DNA from: an uncultured Pelagibacteraceae bacterium | Lineage (GTDB): Bacteria > Pseudomonadota > Alphaproteobacteria > Pelagibacterales > Pelagibacteraceae | Assembly: GCA_902593905.1 (NCBI GenBank) | Contig: CACJKF010000001.1 | Location: 349,248-413,247, forward strand | Reading direction: 5' to 3' | DNA length: 64,000 bases | Shown: in pieces, positions 1 through 9,663 of the stretch | How positions within the stretch are numbered: position 1 is the first letter of the stretch | How the letters are laid out: each line of letters begins with the position of its first letter | Notes under the pieces: generated by a model | Seen by the model: only the letters and a program-made list of their open reading frames with translations | Databases searched by the model: none | What the model was told of the DNA's origin: nothing | Made by a program: the position numbers and the translations under genes

Positions 1-262
1 AATTATTTAAGTAATATTCGAGATTATAAAAAATCACATATCCCAGTCGCCCACCTATTATTAATGAAATAATCAAATAGGTGATAAGATCATCAAATTC
101 CTTTAATTCAGCTCTTTCACTTTCAAAAGCAAGTTTTCTTAAAATAATTTTCTTGCCGTACCACCAGCCTATTAGAATGCCAAAAATATAAGCTAATGAA
201 TACCATCTTATCGCAATAAAACCCAAATCAATAAATACTGGGTCAAAATTATGGGTAAACAT
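1..262 (-). CDS. lgt: Prolipoprotein diacylglyceryl transferase, N-terminal part
   Basis: Lgt is an inner-membrane enzyme that moves diacylglycerol from phosphatidylglycerol to the lipobox cysteine of prolipoproteins. Reading from the ATG at 262 down to the window edge gives about 87 residues. They include an N-terminal FDPVFIDLGFIAIRWYSLAY segment, a first membrane span, and the family segment IIGGRLGYVIFYN, whose GGRLGYV matches the Lgt signature. The C-terminal two-thirds lie outside the window, so integrity cannot be judged. The gene is divergent from ubiK with about 50 bases between the starts. Its lipoprotein substrates would include BamD, encoded at 43377. Recognition rests on the Lgt-type N-terminus. 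Confidence 0.9.
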   Translation of the reverse strand, partial: MFTHNFDPVFIDLGFIAIRWYSLAYIFGILIGWWYGKKIILRKLAFESERAELKEFDDLITYLIISLIIGGRLGYVIFYNLEYYLNN

Positions 263-313
263 GACTTATTATATCACATTTGAAATTAACATGCCCATCA
301 AATAAGATGTCAT

Positions 314-559
314 ATGAGCAATTCAGAAAAAATTTTAAAAACTTTATCAAATTTAATAGAAAATGGTATTTTGACCTCTAAAGATATTAAAAAAGAAATA
401 TCTAATGATTTAAAATTTAAAAAAAATAAAATTATTAATAAACTTGAACTTGTATCAAGAGAAGAATTTGAAGTATTAAAAAAAATTGTTCAAAAACAAG
501 AAGCGCAATTGAAAAAATTACAAAAAAAAAGTAAATCTAAAAAGGCAACGAAATCTTAA
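314..559 (+). CDS. ubiK: UbiK / BMFP-family accessory factor
   Basis: This 81-residue protein has an amphipathic helical first half and a Lys/Glu-rich coiled coil from about residue 50 to the end (REEFEVLKKIVQKQEAQLKK), with a very basic tail. That layout matches the BMFP family. The founding members are the membrane-fusogenic protein BMFP of Brucella and UbiK (YqiC), an accessory factor of aerobic ubiquinone synthesis. Placement next to lgt is, as I recall, common in Alphaproteobacteria. Its 3' end overlaps the 3' end of envZ on the other strand by 23 bases. The family call is good. The role in ubiquinone synthesis is by homology only. Confidence 0.8.
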   Translation: MSNSEKILKTLSNLIENGILTSKDIKKEISNDLKFKKNKIINKLELVSREEFEVLKKIVQKQEAQLKKLQKKSKSKKATKS

Positions 560-1853
560 CTTGTAATCCATTTAGTTTACTTTTTCCTAATTGAATATTT
601 CCCCCGTGAGAATTTATTATATCCTCTACGATAGCTAAACCAAGACCCACTCCCGATTGATTGAGGCTTCTACTTTTATCTAGTCTAAAGAACGGTTTAA
701 ACACATTCTTATGTTGTTCCTCAGGTATTCCTGGCCCATCATCATCAAATACTATTAATACTCTATTTGAACTTTTATGGATATTAACAAAAACTTTTTT
801 TCCATATTTTAATCCATTTTGAATAATATTTTCAAATGATCTTTTTAGAGCCATGGGCCTTCCATTTAAAATAATCTTTTCAGAGTAGGAAATTTTTAAA
901 TTATCATCATTGAAAATGTTTTGAATTTCATTAAATAATTCAGTAACTTCAATTTGTCCTGTTTCTTCTTGCGATTGTGTTTTAGCAAATTGTAAATAAT
1001 CATTAAGCATTTTTTCCATTTCATCAATGTCTTTTGACATTTTTTTAGATAGATCTTTTTGATTTAACATTGCAAGCTGCAGTTTTAATCGTGTTAAAGG
1101 AGTTCTTAAATCGTGACTTATTCCTGAAAGCATTTCAGATCTTTGATTAAGATGTCTATTAATTCTTTTTGCCATTCGATCAAATTCATAAGCTGCCTTT
1201 CTAATTTCTTGTGCGCCAGAAGGTCTAAAATCATTAACATAATCTCCTTTTCCAAATTTTTCAGCTGCTTTAGCTAATCTTACTAGTGGTCTGGTTTGAT
1301 TTTTTAAAAAAATCAAAGCTATAACTATCAAAACAATAGATGGAAGAGTTGTCCATAAAACAAATAGTCTAACTGAGGAAGCAGATACCAATTCTTTTGG
1401 GACTAGAAATTCAATTATGTCCTTCTCAGATTTGATTTTAATTTCTACGGCATTTTTAAAGCTTGATGTACTAAACCAATAATTATTATTACCAAAAGAA
1501 GATTTGAGTTCTCGTCTTAATGATCTATCCATTGGACTAAATCTTCTTTCACCTGAAATACTAGGAAATTTATTTTGATTAATCCCAATTTCAAAATTAA
1601 AATTATTTTTGTAACTATCAGTGAAAAAATCTAAATTTTTATTATCGTTCTGGTAAACTTCCACGATTGTTTTTAATTGGGCAACTAAAGCTCTAGTAGT
1701 ATTTTTATTAGCCTTTATCCAAATGCTATCATAGAAAACAATTGTTATGATCAATTGAAGAATTATTGTTGGAGCGGCAACTATAATTAAAGCTCTATAA
1801 AATAATCTCTTAGGTAAAATAATTTTAAATAACTTATTCAATCCAGAGAACAT
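537..1853 (-). CDS. envZ: EnvZ-type sensor histidine kinase
   Basis: This is a 438-residue membrane sensor kinase. Predicted membrane spans at about residues 20-40 and 162-184 flank a roughly 120-residue periplasmic domain. A HAMP segment (around NQTRPLVRLAKAAEKFG) follows. The H-box SGISHDLRTPLTRLKLQL places the phospho-accepting histidine at H247. The N-box (IIQNGLKYG), the DDDGPGIPEE motif and the GVGLGLAIV G2 box are all present, so the kinase looks complete. It overlaps the upstream ompR by 20 bases, so the two are translationally coupled partners. The HDLRTPLTRLKL H-box is EnvZ-like. The signal sensed cannot be read from the sequence, and osmolarity sensing should not be assumed for a marine oligotroph. 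Confidence 0.88.
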   Translation of the reverse strand: MFSGLNKLFKIILPKRLFYRALIIVAAPTIILQLIITIVFYDSIWIKANKNTTRALVAQLKTIVEVYQNDNKNLDFFTDSYKNNFNFEIGINQNKFPSISGERRFSPMDRSLRRELKSSFGNNNYWFSTSSFKNAVEIKIKSEKDIIEFLVPKELVSASSVRLFVLWTTLPSIVLIVIALIFLKNQTRPLVRLAKAAEKFGKGDYVNDFRPSGAQEIRKAAYEFDRMAKRINRHLNQRSEMLSGISHDLRTPLTRLKLQLAMLNQKDLSKKMSKDIDEMEKMLNDYLQFAKTQSQEETGQIEVTELFNEIQNIFNDDNLKISYSEKIILNGRPMALKRSFENIIQNGLKYGKKVFVNIHKSSNRVLIVFDDDGPGIPEEQHKNVFKPFFRLDKSRSLNQSGVGLGLAIVEDIINSHGGNIQLGKSKLNGLQVKISLPF

Positions 1854-2511
1854 ATCCTGAGCCTCTTATAGTTTGCAAATATTTTGGATTTTTCGGATTT
1901 ATTTCCAGTTTCTGCCTTAGTCTTGTAATCATTACATCGATGGATCTTTCTTGAATTATTCCAGAAATATCTCCGATTTCCTCTCTAGAAAAAGTTTTAC
2001 CAGGATTAGATAACATCTCTACTAAAACTTTTTTTTCAGAATTATTAATTTTTTTATTTTTATTATTCAAAACTATTGTCATTTTGTTGAGATCTATCTC
2101 AGCGTTTCCGACTACATACTTTAAATTTAAATCAACTTTATTCCTGTTTTTAATTATATTTTTTATTCTTAAAAGAAGTTCCTTGGGCTCAAAGGGTTTG
2201 CCTATGTAATCGTCGGCACCCAACTCTAATCCCTTAATTCTATTTTCAACTTCTCCTTTTGCTGTCAGCAAAATTATCGGAACTTTAATGTTCTTTTTAA
2301 TGTCTCTTGTTAAATCGTACCCGTTTTGTCCTGGCATCATTACATCTAATATTAGAATATCAAATTTAAAATAATCCAATTTATTTTTTGCTTGTATTGC
2401 ATTTTCCGCAGTTGAAACAATATAATTGTTTTCTGACAAGTAGTCTTTAAGTAGATCTCTGATTCTGTCATCATCATCTACAACCAATATGTGTAATTTA
2501 TTATTTTCCAT
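1834..2511 (-). CDS. ompR: OmpR-type response regulator
   Basis: This 225-residue two-domain regulator has an N-terminal receiver with the acidic cluster VDDDD (residues 11-15), phospho-acceptor D56 in LILDVMMPG, the conserved threonine in ILLTAKGE and the lysine of GKPFEPKEL. The C-terminal half is a winged-helix OmpR/PhoB DNA-binding domain ending in IRGSGYVLW. It lies between marR, which it overlaps by 11 bases, and envZ, which it overlaps by 20. A single messenger and a cognate pair with the EnvZ-like kinase are therefore very likely. The target genes are unknown. All key residues are present. Confidence 0.9.
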   Translation of the reverse strand: MENNKLHILVVDDDDRIRDLLKDYLSENNYIVSTAENAIQAKNKLDYFKFDILILDVMMPGQNGYDLTRDIKKNIKVPIILLTAKGEVENRIKGLELGADDYIGKPFEPKELLLRIKNIIKNRNKVDLNLKYVVGNAEIDLNKMTIVLNNKNKKINNSEKKVLVEMLSNPGKTFSREEIGDISGIIQERSIDVMITRLRQKLEINPKNPKYLQTIRGSGYVLWIE

Positions 2512-2941
2512 TGATTATCTTTTTTAAAACATTTTTAAATTTTATGACAGAGTCGGAGTTTGAATTTTTAAGTGCATTGAAAATTCTTTTTTTCTGTTTG
2601 TTGTATACTGACTCAAAAAAAATTTTACCTTCTTTATCTAAAAATAAGTTTTTTTTTCTAGTATCATTTTCGTCCTGTACTTGTTTTATCATTTTTGATT
2701 TTATGAGATCTCGTAACACTCTATTAAGACTTTGTTTGGTAACTTTTAACTTAAATATCAATTCACCGAGATTTATTCCGGGATTACTTTCAATAAGGTG
2801 TAACGCACGTAAATGAGCTGGTCCAAAAAACTTTCTTGATAATATCTCCTGGGGGTCTGCAAAAGTTTCTCTGTAAGCGTAATACAGCAGCTGAATGAAC
2901 TCTTTTATTTGATCATCTTTTAAATAAAGTAAATCTTTCAT
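2501..2941 (-). CDS. MarR-family transcriptional regulator
   Basis: This 146-residue protein has a winged helix-turn-helix core at about residues 45-115. LGELIFKLKVTKQSLNRVL is the HTH, and a DENDTRKKNLFL wing carries the basic tip typical of MarR. Helical N- and C-terminal segments would form the dimer interface. It is the first gene of an overlapping operon with ompR and envZ, which suggests either an extra control input to the two-component system or self-regulation of the divergent ilvE/marR spacer (2942-3020). No inverted repeat there is clear enough to call an operator. The effector is unknown. Confidence 0.8.
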   Translation of the reverse strand: MKDLLYLKDDQIKEFIQLLYYAYRETFADPQEILSRKFFGPAHLRALHLIESNPGINLGELIFKLKVTKQSLNRVLRDLIKSKMIKQVQDENDTRKKNLFLDKEGKIFFESVYNKQKKRIFNALKNSNSDSVIKFKNVLKKIINGK

Positions 2942-3020
2942 ACTATTGGTAAGTTATATTGACTTATCCTTTTAAGGAATATACTTTTTTATAATTAAAA
3001 AATCTATATATTTACTCTCT

Positions 3021-3908
3021 ATGGAAAGCATACCTTACGATAAAAGAAATGGTAAAATATGGTTCAACGGTAAGGCTGTTGAATGGAAAGATGCGAATAT
3101 TCATATTTTAAATCACGGTCTTCATTATGCTAGTTGCGTCTTTGAAGGTGAAAGAGTTTATGATGGTGAAATATTTAAGCTTGAAGAGCACACAGAAAGA
3201 CTTTTCTACTCTGCTAAGAGAATGGGAATTATTGTTCCTTATAATAAATCAGAAATAAATGATGCTTGTAAGAATATTGTAAATATACAAAAAGTTCAAA
3301 ATGGATATGTAAGACCTTTAATTTGGAGGGGTAGTGAGATGATGGCAATTTCCGCTCAAAAAAATAAAATACATGTTGCGATAGCCACATGGGAATGGGG
3401 ATCTTACTTCGACCCAAAATTAAAATTAAACGGCATTAAATTAAATATATCTAGTTGGAGAAGACCAGCACCCAACACAATTCCATGGGATACCAAAGCA
3501 GCTGGATTATATATGATATGTACTCTATCTAAACATGAAGCAGAGGCAAAAGGTTTTACAGATTCTTTAATGCTCGATCATGAAGGCAACGTTGCAGAGG
3601 CAACTGGAGCCAATGTTTTTTTTAAGAATAAGCATGGAGAATTACATACTCCTATACCAGACTCATTTTTAGATGGGATTACAAGGCGTGAAGTAATAAA
3701 AATTGCCATATCGAAAGGAATAAAAGTAATTGAAAGAAAAATTAAACCAGAGGAAATGAAAGAATTTGTGGGATGTTTTTTAACAGGCACCGCAGCAGAA
3801 GTAACACCTGTTTCTCAAATTAATGAATATAAGTTTAAAGTATGTAATATAATTTCTGGTTTAAATGATGCTTACCAAAAATTAGTTAGAAAAGATACCG
3901 CCGCTTAA
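3021..3908 (+). CDS. ilvE: Branched-chain amino acid aminotransferase
   Basis: This is a class IV, PLP-dependent aminotransferase of 295 residues that catalyses the last step of Ile, Leu and Val synthesis. The Schiff-base lysine is K159 in WDTKAAGLYM, at the same number as in E. coli IlvE. The region NVAEATGANVFF, with the conserved glutamate, and the phosphate-binding TGTAAEVTPV are typical of the family. The start gives a family-like N-terminus (GKIWFNGKAVEWKDANIHIL). It is divergent from marR and convergent with pgsA, overlapping its end by 4 bases. The partner genes ilvB, ilvH and ilvC lie 57 kb away in this window, so the pathway is split. Confidence 0.92.
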   Translation: MESIPYDKRNGKIWFNGKAVEWKDANIHILNHGLHYASCVFEGERVYDGEIFKLEEHTERLFYSAKRMGIIVPYNKSEINDACKNIVNIQKVQNGYVRPLIWRGSEMMAISAQKNKIHVAIATWEWGSYFDPKLKLNGIKLNISSWRRPAPNTIPWDTKAAGLYMICTLSKHEAEAKGFTDSLMLDHEGNVAEATGANVFFKNKHGELHTPIPDSFLDGITRREVIKIAISKGIKVIERKIKPEEMKEFVGCFLTGTAAEVTPVSQINEYKFKVCNIISGLNDAYQKLVRKDTAA

Positions 3909-4489
3909 TCTTTTCTATCCTCATTTATAGCATGGTCAATTCCTTTTCTAAGATAATCATAACCTGTGTATAAAGTTAAAAAAGCTGACAACCAAAGTAA
4001 AATAATTCCTACTGTTTGTGCATTATAATCTTGAAAATTTATAATCTTATTTCCAATATCTCCAGTAAGCAAAATTGCTATTGAAGTCATTTGAATAAAA
4101 GTTTTCATTTTTGCTAAGCTAGTTACTTGCATTGTAATTTTTCCTTTTGCTAAAAATTCTCTTAGACCAGATACTAGAATTTCTCTGGTTAAAATAATTA
4201 CTGCAGCTATAACTTCATAATTTTTTATTGTACCATTCATCACAAGTAATATTAGCGCTGCAGCAACAAGTATTTTGTCTGCGATAGGGTCTAAAAGTTC
4301 ACCCAACTTAGATTCCTCTTTGAAAAACCTTGCTAATAAACCATCTAAATAATCTGTGAAACTTGCTAGAACGAATAAAAAGAATGGTATTAAATCTCCA
4401 AAAAAGCCAGGAATAAAAAAAGTTACAACAAAAATTGGAACAATTATAATTCGACCGATAGTAAGTATATTTGGTATTTTTAATTTCAT
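3905..4489 (-). CDS. pgsA: CDP-diacylglycerol--glycerol-3-phosphate 3-phosphatidyltransferase
   Basis: PgsA makes phosphatidylglycerophosphate, the precursor of phosphatidylglycerol. The 194-residue membrane protein has several hydrophobic spans. It also carries the CDP-alcohol phosphatidyltransferase signature, starting DYLDGLLARFF at about residue 46 and continuing through GELLDPIADK, with all the conserved Asp, Gly, Ala and Arg positions. It starts directly after the uvrC stop with no spacer and is the last gene of the uvrB-uvrC operon. A uvrC-pgsA pairing is common across Proteobacteria, which supports the call. Confidence 0.93.
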   Translation of the reverse strand: MKLKIPNILTIGRIIIVPIFVVTFFIPGFFGDLIPFFLFVLASFTDYLDGLLARFFKEESKLGELLDPIADKILVAAALILLVMNGTIKNYEVIAAVIILTREILVSGLREFLAKGKITMQVTSLAKMKTFIQMTSIAILLTGDIGNKIINFQDYNAQTVGIILLWLSAFLTLYTGYDYLRKGIDHAINEDRKD

Positions 4490-6328
4490 TTATTCGTGAA
4501 AGTAATCATATATTTTCTTTGCTATATTGTCTTCTATACCTTCCACTGATTTTAAATCATCAAAGCTAGCAGACTCAACAGCGCGTGCGGACCCAAAATG
4601 ATTTAATAAAGCTCTTTTCCTTTGTTTTCCAATTCCTTGGATTTGATCTAACAAAGATTTGCTAAGGTTTTTCTTTCTTTTAGCTCTGTGAGTACTTATT
4701 GCAAATCTATGAGCCTCATCTCTAAGTCTTTGTATGAAAAATAATAATGGATCATTTTTTTCTAAAATATATTCTTTACTTTCATAATAGATTTTTTCCT
4801 CTCCAGCATTTCTTTTTTTACCCTTTGCTACTGCTAAAATTGGCAAGTCATGTAATCCCAATTCATTTAGAACTTCTCTAGACACAGAGTATTGTCCTTT
4901 TCCTCCGTCTATCATTATTAAATCTGGCAATGACAATGAACCAGATTTTTCCTTAATTGCTTTTGAAAATCTTCTAAATAAAACTTCTTTCATCATCCCA
5001 TAATCATCATTTTTTACTTTTTCATCTTTAATATTAAATTTTCTATATCTTTTCTTAACAAAACCTTCATTACTGAAACAAATTAATGATCCAACTGAGT
5101 CAGTTCCTTGAATATGGCTATTATCATAAACCTCTATCAATTCAATATTGTCATTAATATTGAATTTAGATGCTAACTCCTCAATAAGATTATTGTTAGT
5201 ATCAGATTGAATGAGTTTTTGTTTTAAAGATTGTTTTGCATTTTTCTCTGCAAGATTAGAAATACTTGTCTCATTTTTACTTTTTGCTAGCTTAATAATG
5301 ATATCTTTTTTTTCCTTCTCAGAGAATGTTTTTTCAATTAGTTTTTTGTCTTTGACTTCACAGTTAGTTAATATAAGTCTTGGAATGGTCTTGTTCTCAT
5401 AAAATTGAGATATAAAAGAACATAGTATATCTTCTATACTGTCATCTGGATCGTGTTTTGGATAAAAAGCCTGATTGCCCCAGTTTTGTTTTGACCTGAA
5501 AAAAAACACTTGGACACATGTTTTTCCTGTTTCTTTGTAAATACTGATAACATCAGCTTCTGTTAAATTTGTCTGATTTATTTTTTGAGAGGTTTGTATT
5601 TGAGTTAATGCTTTTATTCTATCTCTAGCTATTGCTGCTTTTTCATAATCCAATTCTTTACTTGCTTTTTCCATTTCTTTGGATAAATTTTTTTGAATTC
5701 TTCTAGATTTACCCGAAATAAAATCAATAGCGTCTGCAACTGAAGATTCGTATTCTTTTTCATTTATGTGCCCAACACATGGAGCAGAGCATCTTTTAAT
5801 TTGGTATAAGATACACGGTCTCTCTCTATTTTTGAAAACAGTGTCATCACAGACTCTCAAAAGAAAAATTTTTTGTAAAATTTTTATTGTCCAATTAGCA
5901 GAACCAATTGATGCAAATGGACCAAAATAATATCCTGTTTTTGATTTTTTTCCTCTTAACTTTGTAAGTTGTGGCCACTTATCTTTATTACCAATGTAAA
6001 TATAAGGAAAAGATTTATCATCTCGCAGAAGTATATTGTAACGAGGTTTATGTTTTTTTATTAAATTTGCTTCTAATAGTAGAGCCTCACTTTCATTACT
6101 TGTAGTAGTAGTTTCAAGATTATGCGTAAGTGAAAGCATTCTTTCAGTTCTAATAGGAAGATTAGACTCAGTGACATAACTTTTGAGTCTATTTGGGATA
6201 TTTTTAGCTTTACCAACATACAAAATTTCACCAGTGGAACTAATCATTTTGTAAACACCGGGGTTTTTTGGGATCAGCGGTATTTTTTCTTTAATTACTT
6301 TTTTTCCTAACTCTAAACTATTAATCAT
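4490..6328 (-). CDS. uvrC: UvrABC system protein C
   Basis: UvrC makes the two incisions of nucleotide excision repair. The 612 residues hold, in order, an N-terminal GIY-YIG nuclease (NPGVYKM...ILYVGKAKN, near residues 23-45), a cysteine cluster ([10 protein letters not shown]) as in most UvrC proteins, a UVR domain for UvrB contact ([14 protein letters not shown]), a C-terminal RNase H-like nuclease ([24 protein letters not shown]) and terminal helix-hairpin-helix motifs. Length is normal. Its start overlaps the folB stop by 4 bases. With uvrB at 7454 it shares an operon, although uvrC and uvrB are usually unlinked in E. coli-like genomes. Confidence 0.95.
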   Translation of the reverse strand: MINSLELGKKVIKEKIPLIPKNPGVYKMISSTGEILYVGKAKNIPNRLKSYVTESNLPIRTERMLSLTHNLETTTTSNESEALLLEANLIKKHKPRYNILLRDDKSFPYIYIGNKDKWPQLTKLRGKKSKTGYYFGPFASIGSANWTIKILQKIFLLRVCDDTVFKNRERPCILYQIKRCSAPCVGHINEKEYESSVADAIDFISGKSRRIQKNLSKEMEKASKELDYEKAAIARDRIKALTQIQTSQKINQTNLTEADVISIYKETGKTCVQVFFFRSKQNWGNQAFYPKHDPDDSIEDILCSFISQFYENKTIPRLILTNCEVKDKKLIEKTFSEKEKKDIIIKLAKSKNETSISNLAEKNAKQSLKQKLIQSDTNNNLIEELASKFNINDNIELIEVYDNSHIQGTDSVGSLICFSNEGFVKKRYRKFNIKDEKVKNDDYGMMKEVLFRRFSKAIKEKSGSLSLPDLIMIDGGKGQYSVSREVLNELGLHDLPILAVAKGKKRNAGEEKIYYESKEYILEKNDPLLFFIQRLRDEAHRFAISTHRAKRKKNLSKSLLDQIQGIGKQRKRALLNHFGSARAVESASFDDLKSVEGIEDNIAKKIYDYFHE

Positions 6329-6720
6329 ACTTTTAATTTTGATACCTCGATGCCAACAGATTTGGTTTTCTTTAAGATATCAAGCTTTTCTATCTTAAGA
6401 TTAATCTTTTTAACAAGTTTATTTCTAAATATCATATTAAAAATATTTTCTGCTAAGTCTTCAAGTAACTCGTGATGTTTTAGATAAGCAATTTTCTCAA
6501 TTTTACTAACAATTTCCTCATAATTAAGTATGGAATTTAAATCTTTATTATTTGGAGTTACATATGGATTTATTAAAATTTCAATATTAAATTTTACTCT
6601 TTGTCTCTTTTTTTTCTCAAAATCGTGTATCCCTATAGAAATATTTAAGATTAAATCTTTTATAATTACTTTTCTTTTATATTTAAACTTTTCTTTTTTC
6701 TTAAACTTAATTATTTTCAT
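6325..6720 (-). CDS. folB: Dihydroneopterin aldolase-like protein
   Basis: This 131-residue FolB-type protein would act in folate synthesis, cleaving 7,8-dihydroneopterin. The family's N-terminal strand and catalytic glutamate region is seen as [21 protein letters not shown]. The NYEEI tyrosine and the KIEKLDIL lysine region near the C-terminus are at the expected spacing. It overlaps its upstream reductase and its downstream uvrC by 4 bases each. It is somewhat divergent and Lys-rich, so the substrate could be dihydroneopterin or dihydromonapterin. Adjacency to a TGGATRIG-type reductase favours a pterin role for both. Confidence 0.8.
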   Translation of the reverse strand: MKIIKFKKKEKFKYKRKVIIKDLILNISIGIHDFEKKKRQRVKFNIEILINPYVTPNNKDLNSILNYEEIVSKIEKIAYLKHHELLEDLAENIFNMIFRNKLVKKINLKIEKLDILKKTKSVGIEVSKLKV

Positions 6721-7472
6721 TCTTTTGTATTAATAATATCTGGTGTTTGCCATGCCAGTCTCTGGCCACTATCAATATTAATTATCTCTCCTGTTATATT
6801 TTTATTTTCAATAAGAAACTTTACTCCACTACATATATTTTCTAAATCTACTTTTTTTTTTAAGAGAGTGGATTTCCATTGATTTTTGAAATGCCTTTCA
6901 GATTGTCTTTTGTTTTTTAATGTTGGTCCGGGTGAAATACCGTTCACTCTTATGTTAGGCGCTAATTTCATGGCTGATGTTTTTGTAAAAGTAGCCAATG
7001 AAGACTTACTTAAAGTGTATGAGAAAAAAAAAGGGGTTAATTTTTCAATTCTTTGATCAATAATATTTATGATACATCCCTCTTTGTTTTTAACTAATCT
7101 TTTAAAATTTTGTGTTAAGATTGCTGGTGCTTTTAAGTTGATATTCATATGTTTTATAAAGGATTTTTCAGAAAAATTCTCAACATTATCATTTTCAAAA
7201 ATAGATGCATTATTAATTAAACAATCTAATCCTTTCATAGTTTTATAGGCTTTTTTAATTAAAATTTGGGTTTGCTTTAAATTATTTAAATCAGCTTTAA
7301 ATAAGTATACTTCAGCCCCAAGTTCCTCTAGTTCTTTTTTTAATTTTAAAGCGCTACTTTTAGATTTGTTAAAGTGGATACCTATTTTTGTTTCAAAGCT
7401 AACTAAACTTTTGGCGATTGCAGATCCTATTCTAGTGGCTCCACCAGTGATGATTATTTTTTTGGCTTCCAT
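6717..7472 (-). CDS. Short-chain dehydrogenase/reductase, pteridine reductase-like
   Basis: This is a 251-residue classical SDR. The cofactor motif [12 protein letters not shown] carries an arginine where pteridine reductases (PTR1/FolM) hold NADPH. The NNAS motif is present in [10 protein letters not shown], and the active site is YTLSK in [12 protein letters not shown]. The PGPTL segment after the catalytic Lys also resembles that family. It is translationally coupled to folB downstream, so I infer a dihydrofolate or dihydromonapterin reductase role. Such an enzyme would matter in a thyX organism, where the need for FolA is relaxed. Substrate is not proven, and a fatty-acid or sugar SDR remains possible. 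Confidence 0.75.
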   Translation of the reverse strand: MEAKKIIITGGATRIGSAIAKSLVSFETKIGIHFNKSKSSALKLKKELEELGAEVYLFKADLNNLKQTQILIKKAYKTMKGLDCLINNASIFENDNVENFSEKSFIKHMNINLKAPAILTQNFKRLVKNKEGCIINIIDQRIEKLTPFFFSYTLSKSSLATFTKTSAMKLAPNIRVNGISPGPTLKNKRQSERHFKNQWKSTLLKKKVDLENICSGVKFLIENKNITGEIINIDSGQRLAWQTPDIINTKE

Positions 7473-9625
7473 TTTTTTATCGCTTTTCTTGGTTTTGTGC
7501 CAGGCATACCCATAGTCGATCTTCCTTTCGGATAAACTTTACTTTTTAAATTATATTGAGATATTTTAGGATTTAAAGTTATTTCAAGTTCACTAGCCTC
7601 TAGTTTTCTCATTTCATCTCTTAGTTTAGCAGCTTCTTCAAATTCTAAATTAGATGCAGCTTCCTTCATTTTTCTATTTAAAGCTTTAAGATGTTTTTTT
7701 AAGTTTCCACCTACGTTCGAGCCTTCACTAATTTTAACGTAATCTTTTTCATAAACAGACTCTAAAATATCACTTATCTCTTTTTTTACTGACTCAGCAG
7801 TTATTCCATTTTTCTCATTAAATTCTAATTGCTTATTTCTCCTTCTGTCAGTTTCCTTAATTGCCTTTTCAATGCTCTTCGTGACTTTATCAGCATATAA
7901 AATTACTTTACCATCAACATTTCGCGCTGCTCTTCCTATCGTTTGAATTAAAGAAGTTTCAGATCTTAAAAATCCCTCTTTATCAGCGTCTAAAATTGCT
8001 ACCAAAGCACATTCAGGAATATCTAATCCCTCTCTCAACAAATTAATTCCTACAAGAATATCAAACACCCCCATTCTCAAATCTCTTATGATCTCAATTC
8101 TTTCCAGAGTATCAATGTCAGAGTGCATATATCTTACTTTAAGACCATTTTCGTGGAGGTACTCAGTAAGATCTTCAGCCATTTTTTTTGTTAGTGTTGT
8201 AGCAAGAACTCTATATCCTTTTTTTACAATCTCTTTTGCCTCGTGCATAAGATCATCAACTTGAGTTTTGGCTGGTCTTATTTCAACCGGTGGGTCTATT
8301 AAACCTGTTGGCCTAATGATTTGGTCAATATATTTATTGTTTGTTTGTTTTAACTCCCAAGGTCCTGGGGTAGCAGAGACAAATACAGTTTGTGTCCTCA
8401 TTAAATCCCATTCTTCAAATTTCAAAGGTCTATTATCCATACATGAAGGGAGTCTAAACCCGTATTCGGCTAACGTACTTTTTCTTGTACGGTCACCTTT
8501 ATACATTCCGTTTAATTGAGGGACTGTTACGTGACTTTCGTCTACAAATATAATTGTATTATCTGGAAAATACTCAAACAAAGTAGGAGGAGGTTCACCA
8601 GCTTTTCTTCCTGACAAAAATCTTGAATAATTTTCTATCCCTGCACAAGTTCCGGTAGCTTCAATCATTTCTAGATCAAACTTAGTTCGTTCTCTTAATC
8701 TTTGTTCCTCTAAAAGTTTATTATTTTCTCTATGTTTTTTTAAAGTCTCAGCTAACTCAGATTTTATTTGTCTGATTGCTTGCTCGATAGTAGGCTTAGG
8801 GGTTATATAATGACTATTAGCGTAAATTTTTATTATTGAGTAATCATTTGTCTTGTCTCCAGTAAGCGGGTCAAATTCCTCAATTTTTTCCAATTTATTT
8901 AAATTAAAACTAATTCTCCAAGCTCTGTCTTCTAAGTGTGATGGAAAGATCTCTAAATTTTCTCCTCTTACCCTAAAAGTTCCTCTAAAAAAATTTTGAT
9001 CATTTCTTTTGTATTGTAAGTTTATAAACGCTCTAATTAAATCGTCTCGCTCGTACTCATAATTTTTCTTAAGAGTAATAGTCATTTTCGAGTACGCCTC
9101 CACAGAACCTAAACCATAAATACATGATACACTCGCAACAATAATTACATCGTCTCTTTCCAACAAAGATCTTGTCGCCGAGTGTCTCATACGATCAATT
9201 TGTTCATTTATTGAGGCTTCTTTTTCTATGTAAGTATCAGATCTAGGAACGTATGCTTCTGGAGTATAGTAATCGTAATATGATACAAAATATTCTACAG
9301 CATTATCAGGAAAAAAACTTTTAAACTCTCCGTACAATTGGGCAGCCAAAGTTTTGTTTGGTGCTAGAATTAAAGCTGGTCTATTAGCCTTTTCGATAAC
9401 TTTTGCCATTGTAAACGTTTTACCTGATCCCGTGACCCCTAAAAGCACTTGTTCTTGTTTGTTATCTTTTAAGTTTTTTAATATTTGCTTTATGGCCTCT
9501 GGTTGGTCGCCGCTAGGTTGAAAATCACTTTTGATTTTAAAGTTAATACCTCCCTCTAACTTCTTAATTTTTTTTGAGTTATTAACTTCTAGATCAGCTA
9601 ATTTTTCTTGATAAGTATTTTGCAT
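7454..9625 (-). CDS. uvrB: UvrABC system protein B
   Basis: UvrB is the damage-verifying helicase-like subunit of excision repair. The protein is 723 residues, slightly longer than E. coli's 673. It has a Walker A GVTGSGKT near residue 63, the [12 protein letters not shown] beta-hairpin region that probes DNA, the DESH box, helicase motifs through QTIGRAARN, and a C-terminal UVR motif ([18 protein letters not shown]) that binds UvrC. The extra length is a basic tail ending KKWKPKK. It starts the operon that continues into the SDR gene, with a 19-base overlap, then folB, uvrC and pgsA. It is divergent from aspC, with a 38-base gap. Confidence 0.96.
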   Translation of the reverse strand: MQNTYQEKLADLEVNNSKKIKKLEGGINFKIKSDFQPSGDQPEAIKQILKNLKDNKQEQVLLGVTGSGKTFTMAKVIEKANRPALILAPNKTLAAQLYGEFKSFFPDNAVEYFVSYYDYYTPEAYVPRSDTYIEKEASINEQIDRMRHSATRSLLERDDVIIVASVSCIYGLGSVEAYSKMTITLKKNYEYERDDLIRAFINLQYKRNDQNFFRGTFRVRGENLEIFPSHLEDRAWRISFNLNKLEKIEEFDPLTGDKTNDYSIIKIYANSHYITPKPTIEQAIRQIKSELAETLKKHRENNKLLEEQRLRERTKFDLEMIEATGTCAGIENYSRFLSGRKAGEPPPTLFEYFPDNTIIFVDESHVTVPQLNGMYKGDRTRKSTLAEYGFRLPSCMDNRPLKFEEWDLMRTQTVFVSATPGPWELKQTNNKYIDQIIRPTGLIDPPVEIRPAKTQVDDLMHEAKEIVKKGYRVLATTLTKKMAEDLTEYLHENGLKVRYMHSDIDTLERIEIIRDLRMGVFDILVGINLLREGLDIPECALVAILDADKEGFLRSETSLIQTIGRAARNVDGKVILYADKVTKSIEKAIKETDRRRNKQLEFNEKNGITAESVKKEISDILESVYEKDYVKISEGSNVGGNLKKHLKALNRKMKEAASNLEFEEAAKLRDEMRKLEASELEITLNPKISQYNLKSKVYPKGRSTMGMPGTKPRKAIKKWKPKK

Positions 9626-9663
9626 TTTGTGTTAATAATAAATTAATTATATTATAAATTTCA

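Noticed and set aside
2511-2816. 101-codon plus-strand ORF
   Set aside because: It is antisense to marR, Phe/Cys/Ser-rich, with no recognisable domain.
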